A DNA stretch of 64,000 nt from Gemmatimonadaceae bacterium (lineage in GTDB: Bacteria > Gemmatimonadota > Gemmatimonadetes > Gemmatimonadales > Gemmatimonadaceae), in contig JAUQWM010000071.1 of NCBI GenBank assembly GCA_030835125.1, positions 1 through 64,000 of the forward strand, given 5' to 3'. The position numbers and the translations under genes were made by a program. Of the stretch, positions 42,835 to 50,496 are shown piece by piece; within the stretch, counting starts at the first letter, position 1; each line of letters opens with the position of its first letter. The notes beneath the pieces are model-generated. The model was not told where the DNA came from. It was given only the letters and a program-made list of their open reading frames with translations, and did not search any database.

Positions 42835-44130
42835 ATGTCGTTGTGTCGTGCGGTCCAATCGCTTGCAGCCATCCTCACGCTGGCCGCGAGCGTCCACCCG
42901 GTCGGCGCCGGCGCGCAGGTGGTGGACCGGCTGCGCAAGCGCGTCGAGCGCGCGGCCGAGAACGAGGTGGGACGCAAGCTCGAGACGGCGACCCGCGACG
43001 CGGTGCGATGCGCCCTGGGCGACAAGGCCTGTGCAGACAAGGCGGAGAAGGAGGGAAAGACCGCCGTCTTCGTCGACAAGGAGGGCAAGACGGTCGTCGA
43101 TTCCCGCGGGCGCCCCATCACCGATGCCGACGCTGCCCAGCGGGCCACGGACGTCCCCGGCTCGGGAGTATGGCGCAACTACGACTTCGTGCCCGGGAGC
43201 ACGGTCTGGTTCGCGCTCGACCTCACGGGCGAGCCCATCGGGCGGTTCCCGGCCAGCCAGCTGGAATTCGTCAGCGGCAACGTGCAGGTCGTCGACCGCG
43301 GCGGTGAGCGACTGCTCGAGGTGACCTCGAACAGCGTGATCCGGGTCCCGCTCCGCGACACGCTGCCTGACGACTACACGATCGAACTGGACTTCCAGGC
43401 GTCCGCGCCGCACCGGGCGATGTACCTCCTGGTCGGGGCGACGCAGGTGCGAAGCATGAACTCGTACCCCAACCATTACTTCCACGTGGCGCAGGCCACC
43501 AGCATCGCCATGCGGGGCAATCCCGTCTCAGGCATCCAGGGCCTGTGGCGGATCAGCCGCGAGATGACGCCGGTGAAGATCCAGGTGGACGGGGACGCCC
43601 GGCAGCCGACGGACTACGCGATCCTCTATGCCGGCGCGGACCGTGCCGGCCAGGTGCCCGCGGCGAGCTTCCCGCGGGCCCGGGCGATCGAGCTGCACGT
43701 CGCCGCCACGCGAACGGAGCCGGCGTACCTCGGCGGGATCGTGGTTGCCGTCCACGCCGACCCGCTGTATGACGCGCTCAGCAAGGCGGGCACCTTCACG
43801 ACGCGCGGTATCCAGTTCGACTCGGACAGCGACAAACTGCGACCCGAGTCGACCCCGACCCTGAACGAACTGGTGAAGGCGCTGGCCACGCATCCGACCC
43901 TGCGGGTCGAGATCGAGGGGCACACCGACTCGGTGGGGGCCGATGCCTACAACCGCGACCTCTCGTCCCGGCGCGCGCGCGCCGTCGTCGGCTGGCTCGC
44001 CAGCCAGGGGATCGCCGCCAGCCGCCTGACGAGTGCCGGGAAGGGCGAGAGCGAGCCCGTGGGCGACAACGGGACCGAGGCCGGTCGCCAGCAGAATCGC
44101 CGCGTCGTCATCCGGCGCACCGGCGCCTGA
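42835..44130 (+). CDS. OmpA-family outer-membrane/peptidoglycan-linked protein
   Basis: ATG at 42835 with a strong GGAGGAA site; the open frame extends far upstream without support. The 431-residue product has a signal peptide (SLAAILTLAASVHPVGAGAQ), a basic/acidic helical segment (VDRLRKRVERAAENEVGRKL), a central jelly-roll-like domain (IELDFQASAPHRAMYLLVG) and a C-terminal OmpA domain. The last has IQFDSDSDKLRPES, IEGHTDSVGADAYNRDLSSR and RRARAVVGWL. It is likely a peptidoglycan anchor with a ligand-binding beta-sandwich. It is divergent from the kinase gene. Confidence 0.88.
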   Translation: MSLCRAVQSLAAILTLAASVHPVGAGAQVVDRLRKRVERAAENEVGRKLETATRDAVRCALGDKACADKAEKEGKTAVFVDKEGKTVVDSRGRPITDADAAQRATDVPGSGVWRNYDFVPGSTVWFALDLTGEPIGRFPASQLEFVSGNVQVVDRGGERLLEVTSNSVIRVPLRDTLPDDYTIELDFQASAPHRAMYLLVGATQVRSMNSYPNHYFHVAQATSIAMRGNPVSGIQGLWRISREMTPVKIQVDGDARQPTDYAILYAGADRAGQVPAASFPRARAIELHVAATRTEPAYLGGIVVAVHADPLYDALSKAGTFTTRGIQFDSDSDKLRPESTPTLNELVKALATHPTLRVEIEGHTDSVGADAYNRDLSSRRARAVVGWLASQGIAASRLTSAGKGESEPVGDNGTEAGRQQNRRVVIRRTGA

Positions 44131-44159
44131 CACACCTCACACCCACTGGAGTCTCCACC

Positions 44160-44618
44160 ATGAAACGCATGTCCGCCCTCGCCCTCGCGGTGGCCGTCCC
44201 GCTCTTCGCCTGCAGCAACTCGTCGGGCCCGGATGACGACGGGGATGGCAACGGCTCGTTCTCGAACCAGGCGTCGGCGACCATCAACAGCACATCCTGG
44301 AGCGCGACCAGCGTGCTGTCCAATCGCGTGGCCGCCGCCGGCTTCGTCACCATCACCTTCGTCGCCCACGGACCCAACGACTCACACGTCAGCTTCGGGA
44401 TCGCCAACGCGAGCGTCGGCACGTTCAGCGTGGCCGAGGGCACGGCGAACCAGGCGGACTTCAAGTTCGGCGGCAAGAGCTACGGCCAGGGGGAGTCCGG
44501 CACGATCAGGATCGACGCGATCACGGCCACCGGGATGCGCGGCTCGTTCACCATCTCGGCCAAGACAACACAAAACGAGAACGGCAGCGCCAGCGGGACG
44601 TTCGAAGCGGCGTTCTGA
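44160..44618 (+). CDS. Small lipoprotein, DUF6252-like
   Basis: A 152-residue lipoprotein: MKRMSALALAVAVPLFACSN with the lipid-attachment Cys18, then an acidic linker (GPDDDGDGNG). The beta-rich body (ATINSTSWSATS, FVTITFVAHG, GTIRIDAITATGMRGSFTIS) resembles DUF6252-type lipoproteins, whose function is unknown. It follows the OmpA gene by 29 bp, so it is probably co-transcribed. Heptad array E begins one base after its stop. Confidence 0.7.
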   Translation: MKRMSALALAVAVPLFACSNSSGPDDDGDGNGSFSNQASATINSTSWSATSVLSNRVAAAGFVTITFVAHGPNDSHVSFGIANASVGTFSVAEGTANQADFKFGGKSYGQGESGTIRIDAITATGMRGSFTISAKTTQNENGSASGTFEAAF

Positions 44619-44619
44619 A

Positions 44620-44647
44620 TGCAGAGTGCAGAGTGCAGATCGCAGAT
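44620..44647. repeat. Heptad array E (TGCAGAG/TGCAGAT)
   Basis: Four units (TGCAGAG, TGCAGAG, TGCAGAT, CGCAGAT) begin one base after the TGA of the small lipoprotein gene. There is no inverted partner. Confidence 0.75.
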
Positions 44648-44747
44648 TGATGATTTGCGGTAGCTTGGGGTGGGGAGCTGGGGTGCGGAGCTTCGCCTGC
44701 GTTGTGGAGATGACGGGCCCAAAGGGCCGAAAGGCGATGTTCAGGGC

Positions 44748-45113
44748 ATGGCGAACGACGCGTACAGTCCGGAGCGCTTGCAGCAGCGGCTTGTGATGTT
44801 CGGAGTGGGAGTCTGCCGCGGTCCTGCGCGTGCGCGCGGCGATGCCATCACGGCGCATGTAGCGGCGCAGCTCATCCGCTCAGCGACCGCCCCCGCGGCG
44901 ATCTGCGCCGAGGCGCGGTCGGCGGAGTCCCGGCGGGACTTCCAGCACAAGATGCAGGTTTGCCTCAAGGAGCTGCGCGAGACGGCGGTCTGGTTGCAGT
45001 TCCTCGACGCACTGCACTCCGGCGATCCCGAGCGGACGCGCCTGGCGCAGGAGTGCAATGAGCTGACCGCCATCTTCGTCGCCAGCCTTCGCACCGTACG
45101 ACGAGGACGATGA
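44748..45113 (+). CDS. Four-helix-bundle protein of the 23S-IVP/S23 family
   Basis: A 121-residue all-helical protein. The order RLVMFGVGVCR, AAQLIRSATAPAAICAEARSAESRRDFQHKMQVCLKE (shown split here as two helices), LRETAVWLQFLDALHSGD and LAQECNELTAIFVASLRTV matches the IVP23/S23 four-helix-bundle family. The fold is also used by Avd of diversity-generating retroelements, but no reverse transcriptase is nearby. The biological role of free-standing members is unknown. It is bracketed by TGCAGAG/TGCAGAT arrays on both sides. The start (ATG at 44748) has only a weak ribosome site. Confidence 0.75.
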   Translation: MANDAYSPERLQQRLVMFGVGVCRGPARARGDAITAHVAAQLIRSATAPAAICAEARSAESRRDFQHKMQVCLKELRETAVWLQFLDALHSGDPERTRLAQECNELTAIFVASLRTVRRGR

Positions 45114-45221
45114 GTGCAGATTGCAGAGTGCAGATTGCAGATTGCAGAGTGGGGGCGTAGGGAGTGACACTCGCGCTGCAACGCTCCAATCCGCAATCTG
45201 CACTCTGCAATCTGCATTCAC
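45114..45221. repeat. Heptad array F: inverted pair between convergent genes
   Basis: Left arm: five units of GTGCAGA/TTGCAGA directly after the TGA at 45111-45113. Right arm (45186-45219) is the inverse: TGCAGAT, TGCAGAG, TGCAGAT, TGCGGAT, read from just after the TGA of the minus-strand gene. The variant unit TTGCGGA also occurs in the right arm of array D. Confidence 0.8.
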
Positions 45222-45857
45222 TCAGGGTCTGACGGCACGCAACTTCACGCCATCCATCACCAGGCCGTCCTTGCCTCCTTCGCCCAGCAACTGGAACGGC
45301 ACCGTGCGGTCGAGCGCCGGCCGTGGCTGCCACAGCCTGGCCTGGCCATCCAGCACCGTGTAGAAACCGGCCTCCATTGGTGGCGGTGCGGTCTGGCCAG
45401 GCGGGGTTGTCAGGCTGTGCGCGTACGTCCCATCGTCGAAGAACTCCCATCGGTGCGTGACGCCCAGGTCCTCATCGGACCAGGCAAACGTCCGGCGGAA
45501 CGTCCCCTGCAGCTCGAACGGCGGCGTCCCGGTCGTGCCGGCTGACGTGCGGATGCCCTTCTCGGCCGCCTCCCAGGCCTCATTGGCCAGCTTCGTGCAG
45601 TCCTCGGCGCGCGTGGTCTCGCCGCGGTCCTTGTAGTACTCGGCCAGCTTGAGGTGAATCCGGGTCGCGTCCCGCAAATCACCGCGGCGGTGATAGCGGA
45701 GCAGGGTGAAGATCTCCTTCTCGATATCGCTGGACGCGGCCTTCGGCAGCCCCGCTACGTCGAAGCGCTCGACGCCCACCGCGCGCGGCGTTCCCTGGGA
45801 AAGCGCGGCGGTGGGGATCGTCAGCAGTCCGGCGAGCAGGAGGTCACGGGTGCGCAT
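45222..45857 (-). CDS. Secreted protein of unknown function
   Basis: A 211-residue protein with GGGAGGA before the ATG and a signal peptide (LLLAGLLTIPTAALSQG). Residues 45-95 are helical (EKEIFTLLRYHRRGDLRDA, LKLAEYYKDRGETTRAEDC) and could be one or two TPR-like hairpins. The C-terminal half is beta-rich (WEFFDDGTYAHSLTTPPGQ, GFYTVLDGQARLWQP, LVMDGVKLRAVRP), like a small lipocalin-type or DUF domain. I do not recognise the family. Its stop directly precedes the right arm of array F. Confidence 0.65.
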   Translation of the reverse strand: MRTRDLLLAGLLTIPTAALSQGTPRAVGVERFDVAGLPKAASSDIEKEIFTLLRYHRRGDLRDATRIHLKLAEYYKDRGETTRAEDCTKLANEAWEAAEKGIRTSAGTTGTPPFELQGTFRRTFAWSDEDLGVTHRWEFFDDGTYAHSLTTPPGQTAPPPMEAGFYTVLDGQARLWQPRPALDRTVPFQLLGEGGKDGLVMDGVKLRAVRP

Positions 45858-45940
45858 GGCATCCTCCCTTGGGTGACCGGATCGGGCACGGCCTGTCCCT
45901 GCGCGACCCGGATCGTTGCGGTGTACTCGTCAGGCACGGG

Positions 45941-46080
45941 AATGCAGAGTGCAGATTGCAGATTGCAGATTGCAGATTGCAGATTGCAGCCGCTGGATGG
46001 ACGTCACGACGCGACACGCCGACCCTCGCCCGCCGGCCCTCCACACTCCAACTCAGCAATCTGCAATCTGCAATTCGCCG
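45941..46080. repeat. Heptad array G: inverted pair, one arm orphaned
   Basis: Left arm: TGCAGAG then four TGCAGAT (45941-45975). Right arm (46055-46075): the inverse of TTGCAGA, TTGCAGA, TTGCTGA, beginning nine bases after the stop of the minus-strand 46082 gene. No plus-strand gene ends before the left arm; the nearest gene, at 45857, starts in the opposite direction. Confidence 0.75.
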
Positions 46081-46081
46081 C

Positions 46082-46300
46082 CTAACGTGAGCCGATGACG
46101 GGGCGGTGGGGAACGAGCCCATGGGCCAGGCGGGTCAGGTGGCCCCTCGCGAAGGCCGCGAGGCGGATTCCCCATTCATCGTGCCACATCCGTGCGGCTG
46201 CCCATCCCAGGAAGAGGACATCGAACAGGACGGCAAGCAGGATTAGCAGGATCGGCAGGGCCATTGCCGCAAGCGGGATGATCACGGCTGCTGCGTACAT
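46082..46300 (-). CDS. Small membrane protein of unknown function
   Basis: A 72-residue ORF with a strong GGGAGGT ribosome site four bases before the ATG. One long hydrophobic stretch (about residues 5-35: IIPLAAMALPILLILLAVLF) is followed by an amphipathic, basic tail. Its TAG stop lies inside a CGTTAGG word and a heptad arm follows, as for larger genes in the window, which supports it as a real gene. No family recognised. Confidence 0.6.
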   Translation of the reverse strand: MYAAAVIIPLAAMALPILLILLAVLFDVLFLGWAAARMWHDEWGIRLAAFARGHLTRLAHGLVPHRPVIGSR

Positions 46301-46533
46301 CTGTACCTCCCGCCGGGGTGAATCCCGGCACGTCAGGCACGCGTGGCCTCGTCAGAGGCCTGGCTGTCCGGCGTCGAACAGGTGGTGATGCGGCCCCGGT
46401 GTCAGGGCTTGGGGCTCAAGCTATCGGGCGATCGTGGCCAGCGGCTCAGTGAAAACCCTTCCAGTCGCGTCGGGGAATCGCCGCTGCATTTCCGGTGCAG
46501 GATTTCCTGGGGTTGCACCGTGCACCTCCGCCC

Positions 46534-47031
46534 TCACGTTCCGGGTGGAATCCGCGGTCCCAGCGTGAGGACCGGGTCCGCCCAGATGAGCGTGGCCGCG
46601 CCCCTGAAGCGGACCGTGATGTATTCCCCATTGGGCGTCACCTCGAGCATCCACGGCATCACGCCCGGGCCAAAGGGGTCCGGGCCATACCCGAGGAGCT
46701 GGAGCTGCGTCGCGGTCGACTCGATGCGCCCCGCGGCGACCTGCAGGAACGATGAGCCCTCGGTGCCGTTGCCATCGAGGCAGCGATACTCGTAGGGCAG
46801 CGCGAGGAGGAACGGCTGACCAGAGCCGATCGTCAACGTGCCATCCCCGGCGAATGCGACCTGGCAATTGTTCGCCGTATGGTGATACCAGCCGAGGGCG
46901 TGTCCATCGACCATGGCCAGCGGGTACACCCCATGGAAGTCAACGGGATCGAGCGCTTCGGGGCCGCTGGGTGAGTCTGCGCGGCACGCGAAAGCGGCGG
47001 CGATCACGGGAATGCGAAACCAGGCGCGCAT
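46534..47031 (-). CDS. Putative lipoprotein of unknown function
   Basis: Start at the ATG at 47031, giving 165 residues. The N-terminus MRAWFRIPVIAAAFACRADS has a lipobox-like FAC (Cys16). The body is beta-rich: VDFHGVYPLAMVDGHALGWY, VAFAGDGTLTIGSG, ATQLQLLGYGPD, MLEVTPNGEYITVRFRG. Cys60 and Cys89 could pair. No family recognised; similar small lipoproteins with a hydrophilic barrel are common in Gemmatimonadota (impression only). It is divergent from the VPS10-like gene. Confidence 0.62.
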   Translation of the reverse strand: MRAWFRIPVIAAAFACRADSPSGPEALDPVDFHGVYPLAMVDGHALGWYHHTANNCQVAFAGDGTLTIGSGQPFLLALPYEYRCLDGNGTEGSSFLQVAAGRIESTATQLQLLGYGPDPFGPGVMPWMLEVTPNGEYITVRFRGAATLIWADPVLTLGPRIPPGT

Positions 47032-47179
47032 GGGTTTCCGGGGTGGAGTCCGGACCGCGTACCCCGACAGGCTCAGCCAGTTGCGCCGGGCCAGCCGTCC
47101 AAGACCACCTGGTCCTTCTTGCCCTCGCACGGAGCGGACTGCCAATTAGCCGGTCATCAGGCGGCCCAACCGAGGAGTC

Positions 47180-50100
47180 ATGTCGATGCGTGCGTTCCCC
47201 CTTGTCGTGAGACTGTGCACCGCGGGTATGGCGCCCGCACTCGTACTGAGCGCAACCGGGCTGCCGGCGCAGCAAGTCCCGGCGACTGCACTCAGTCCGC
47301 TGACCTTCCGGCACATCGGACCCGTGGGGAACCGGGTCTCGTCGGTGGCCGGCGTGCCGGGCGACCCGCTCACCTACTATGCCGGCGCCGCCACGGGGGG
47401 CGTCTGGAAGTCCACGGACGGCGGGATCATCTGGCGGCCCGTCTTCGACGAGCAGGAGTCGCACGCCGCGGGCGCCCTGGCCGTCGCTCCATCCGACCCC
47501 GCCATCGTCTGGGTCGGCACGGGTGAACCGCACATCCGGTCGAACGTCACCGTGGGCGATGGCGTCTACAAATCCACCGACGCCGGCGAACACTGGACGA
47601 ACATGGGCCTGCGGGCGACGGGGCGGATCAGCCGCGTCGTCATCCACCCGTCGAACCCCGACCTCGTCTACGTGGCGGCGTTAGGCCACGCGCACGGCCC
47701 GCAACGGGAGCGCGGGATCTTCCGCACGAAGGACGGCGGGAAGACCTGGGAGCACGTCCTCTTCGTGAACGAGCACGTCGGGTCCTCGAGCCTCATCATG
47801 GACCCGAACAACCCGCGCATCCTGTTCGCGGGCATGTGGGAGGTCGTCTACAACACATGGGGGCGCGAGAGCGGGGGCCCGGGCAGCGGCATCTTCATGT
47901 CGCGCGACGGCGGCGACACGTGGACGAAGCTCCAGGGCAACGGGCTGCCACGCCTGCCGGTCGGCAAGATCGACGTCTGCATGACGCCGGCGGACTCGCG
48001 CCGCGTCTACGCGCTCATCGAGACGGGCGACGGCGTGCCGTGGAAGGGGCAGGAGACGGAGAGCGGCGAGCTCTGGCGCTCCGACAACGGTGGCCAGACC
48101 TGGCAGCTCATGAGCCACGACCGCAACTTCGGCGGCCGCACCGGCTACTACAACCAGTGCCGTGTCTCGACCGACGATCCCGACGAGGCGTACTTCCTGA
48201 CCGCCTCGTTCGTGAAGACCATCGATGGCGGGCGCACCGGGCAGAATCAGGGCGGCCTGCGCAGCCCGGGCGGCGACCACCATGACCTGTGGATCGACCC
48301 GACCAACGCCGACCGCATGATCGGCGGCAACGACCAGGGGCTGGGCATCTCCAGCAACCGCGGCGAGACCTGGCATCGCGTCCATCTCCCGATCGCGCAG
48401 ATGTACCACGTGACCGTGGACAACGCGATCCCGTACAACGTGATGGGGAACCGCCAGGACGGCCCGTCGAGCCGCGGCCCGAGCAACTCGCTCTATGGCG
48501 GCGGCATCGCGCGCGGTGACTGGCACGCGGTCGGTGGGGGCGAGAGCGGCTTCGCCACGCCGGACCCGAAGGACCCCGATATCGTCTGGTCGAGCGCCTC
48601 GGGCTCCGGCGCCCGCGGCGGCATCGTCGTCCGGTACAACGAGAAGAACCGGCAGTTCCGCAACGTCGAGGTCTGGCCGCAGAGCACCGGCGGCTGGCCG
48701 GCCGAATCGCTGAAGTACCGCTTCCAGTGGACGTTCCCGGTGCTCATCTCGCCGCACGACAACAACACCCTGTACGTCACCAGCCAGCACGTGCATCGCA
48801 CGACGAATGCGGGCCAGAGCTGGCAGGTGATCAGCCCCGACCTGTCCACGAACGACAAGAACCGGCAGAAGATCTCCGGCGGCCTGACGCCGGACAACAT
48901 CGGCGTCGAGTACTGCTGCGTGATCTACGCGTTCGACGAGTCCCCGGCGCAGCAGGGCGTCTTCTACGCCGGCACGAACGACGGCAAGGTCCAGGTGAGC
49001 CGCGACAACGGCGCCACCTGGGTCGACGTCACCGCCAACCTGCCCGGCGCGCCGAAGGATGGCGTCGTGCGCGGGATCGACGCCTCGAAGTGGAGCGCCG
49101 GCAAGGCTTACCTGGTCATCGAGGGCCATGAGGTCGGTGACTTCAGGACCTATGCCTATCGAACGGCCGACTTCGGGCGCACCTGGAAGCTCATCACCGC
49201 CGGCGTTCCCGAGCACCCCCTGAGCTTCACCCGCAGCATCCACGAAGACCCGGTTCGCCAGGGCCTGCTCTACCTGGGCACCGAGAACCGGATCTATGTG
49301 TCGTTCAATGACGGCGACGCCTGGCAGCCGCTCATCAACAACATGCCGCCGACGCCGATCTACGATCTCAAGGTCCAGCCGCACTTCAACGACCTCGTCG
49401 TCGGCACCTATGGGCGCGGCTACTGGATCCTCGACGACGTGACGCCGCTGCAGCAGCTCACGGCGCAGGTGGCGTCGTCGGCCGCGCACCTCTTCAGGCC
49501 GCGCGACGCCTACCGGTTCCAGCAGCGTACCCAGCCCATGACGATGCCGAACGACATGACGATCGGCGAGAACCCCGAGTTCGGCGCGTCGATCAACTAC
49601 TGGTTAGGCAGCACCCCGCGCGGCGCCGTCACCATCCGCATCGCCGACGCGTCGGGCGCCACCGTCCGCACGATGCAGGGCACCCGCAACCAGGGCATCA
49701 ACCGGGTGATGTGGAACCTGCAGGACACGCCGTCGATGGCCGTCCGGCTGCGGACCACGCCGCTCTACGCCGACTGGGTGGACCTGGGCCCGAATCGCGT
49801 GCGCAGCGGCGGCAATGGCATCTCGATCCTCCAGCCACCCGGGAACTACACGGTGACGCTCGAGGTGGACGGCCGGACCTCCTCGCAGCCACTGCGCGTG
49901 CTCAAGGACCCGAACTCCGACGGCACCGAGGCCGACATCGCCGCGCAGGTCGCCGCGCTCAAGGTCATGCGCGCCGACCACGACTCCGCGGCGTCGGCGA
50001 TCAACCGCATCGAATGGACGCGGCGGCAGGTGCTGGACCTCGAGGCGATCCTCCGTGACCAGGGCGGCACGGGCGCCGCCGAGATCCTGCAGCAGAGCCA

Positions 50101-50395
50101 GTCGCTCACGCGCAAGCTCATCGGCGTCGAGGAGAACCTGATCCAGCTCCGCACGACCGGGACCGGACAGGACGGCGTACGCTGGGCGGCGCAGGTGTCG
50201 GAACGGCTGCGCTACCTCATCGGCAACACCGCCACCGGTGACTTCCGCCCGACCGACCAGACCGGCGAGGTACACCAGGTGCTGAAGGCACAACTCGAGG
50301 AGGCGCGGCGGAACCTGAATGCGATCCTCTCGACCGACCTGCCGGCGTTGAACCGGCTGCTGCAGGCCAGGAACCTGCCGGGGATCATTCTGTAG
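47180..50395 (+). CDS. Large secreted sortilin/VPS10-like BNR beta-propeller protein
   Basis: ATG at 47180 with GAGGAG; 1071 residues and a signal peptide ending near LPAQQ. The first 750 residues are BNR/Asp-box repeats (STDGGIIWRP, STDAGEHWTN, TKDGGKTWEH, SRDGGDTWTK, SDNGGQTWQL, SRDNGATWVD, TADFGRTWKL), as in VPS10/sortilin and exo-glycosidase propellers. A beta domain follows (VTIRIADASGATVRTMQGT, PPGNYTVTLEVDG), then a helical C-terminus (about 925-1060). These proteins are plentiful in Gemmatimonadota and Acidobacteriota; activity is unknown. The 61920 gene is a paralogue. Confidence 0.85.
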   Translation: MSMRAFPLVVRLCTAGMAPALVLSATGLPAQQVPATALSPLTFRHIGPVGNRVSSVAGVPGDPLTYYAGAATGGVWKSTDGGIIWRPVFDEQESHAAGALAVAPSDPAIVWVGTGEPHIRSNVTVGDGVYKSTDAGEHWTNMGLRATGRISRVVIHPSNPDLVYVAALGHAHGPQRERGIFRTKDGGKTWEHVLFVNEHVGSSSLIMDPNNPRILFAGMWEVVYNTWGRESGGPGSGIFMSRDGGDTWTKLQGNGLPRLPVGKIDVCMTPADSRRVYALIETGDGVPWKGQETESGELWRSDNGGQTWQLMSHDRNFGGRTGYYNQCRVSTDDPDEAYFLTASFVKTIDGGRTGQNQGGLRSPGGDHHDLWIDPTNADRMIGGNDQGLGISSNRGETWHRVHLPIAQMYHVTVDNAIPYNVMGNRQDGPSSRGPSNSLYGGGIARGDWHAVGGGESGFATPDPKDPDIVWSSASGSGARGGIVVRYNEKNRQFRNVEVWPQSTGGWPAESLKYRFQWTFPVLISPHDNNTLYVTSQHVHRTTNAGQSWQVISPDLSTNDKNRQKISGGLTPDNIGVEYCCVIYAFDESPAQQGVFYAGTNDGKVQVSRDNGATWVDVTANLPGAPKDGVVRGIDASKWSAGKAYLVIEGHEVGDFRTYAYRTADFGRTWKLITAGVPEHPLSFTRSIHEDPVRQGLLYLGTENRIYVSFNDGDAWQPLINNMPPTPIYDLKVQPHFNDLVVGTYGRGYWILDDVTPLQQLTAQVASSAAHLFRPRDAYRFQQRTQPMTMPNDMTIGENPEFGASINYWLGSTPRGAVTIRIADASGATVRTMQGTRNQGINRVMWNLQDTPSMAVRLRTTPLYADWVDLGPNRVRSGGNGISILQPPGNYTVTLEVDGRTSSQPLRVLKDPNSDGTEADIAAQVAALKVMRADHDSAASAINRIEWTRRQVLDLEAILRDQGGTGAAEILQQSQSLTRKLIGVEENLIQLRTTGTGQDGVRWAAQVSERLRYLIGNTATGDFRPTDQTGEVHQVLKAQLEEARRNLNAILSTDLPALNRLLQARNLPGIIL

Positions 50396-50437
50396 CGCAG
50401 CGCGTGGAGCGAGAGCGCAAAGCGCAAAGCGTAAAGG
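50396..50437. repeat. Heptad array H (AGCGCAA)
   Basis: Directly after the TAG at 50393-50395 comes a degenerate lead, then GAGCGAG, AGCGCAA, AGCGCAA, AGCGTAA and AG. The unit is shared with array A. Confidence 0.65.
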
Positions 50438-50496
50438 GGGTTCGAGAGCAGGGGGCAGGTCGCGGCGAACCGCGCCCTGCCCCCGCACGGCAACTG

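Noticed and set aside
44748-45113. Diversity-generating retroelement (Avd-like gene)
   Set aside because: Fold family similar to Avd, but no reverse transcriptase, template repeat or variable repeat was seen.
47681-49489. 602-residue minus-strand ORF over the VPS10-like gene
   Set aside because: Antisense shadow; composition atypical and the plus strand carries BNR repeats.
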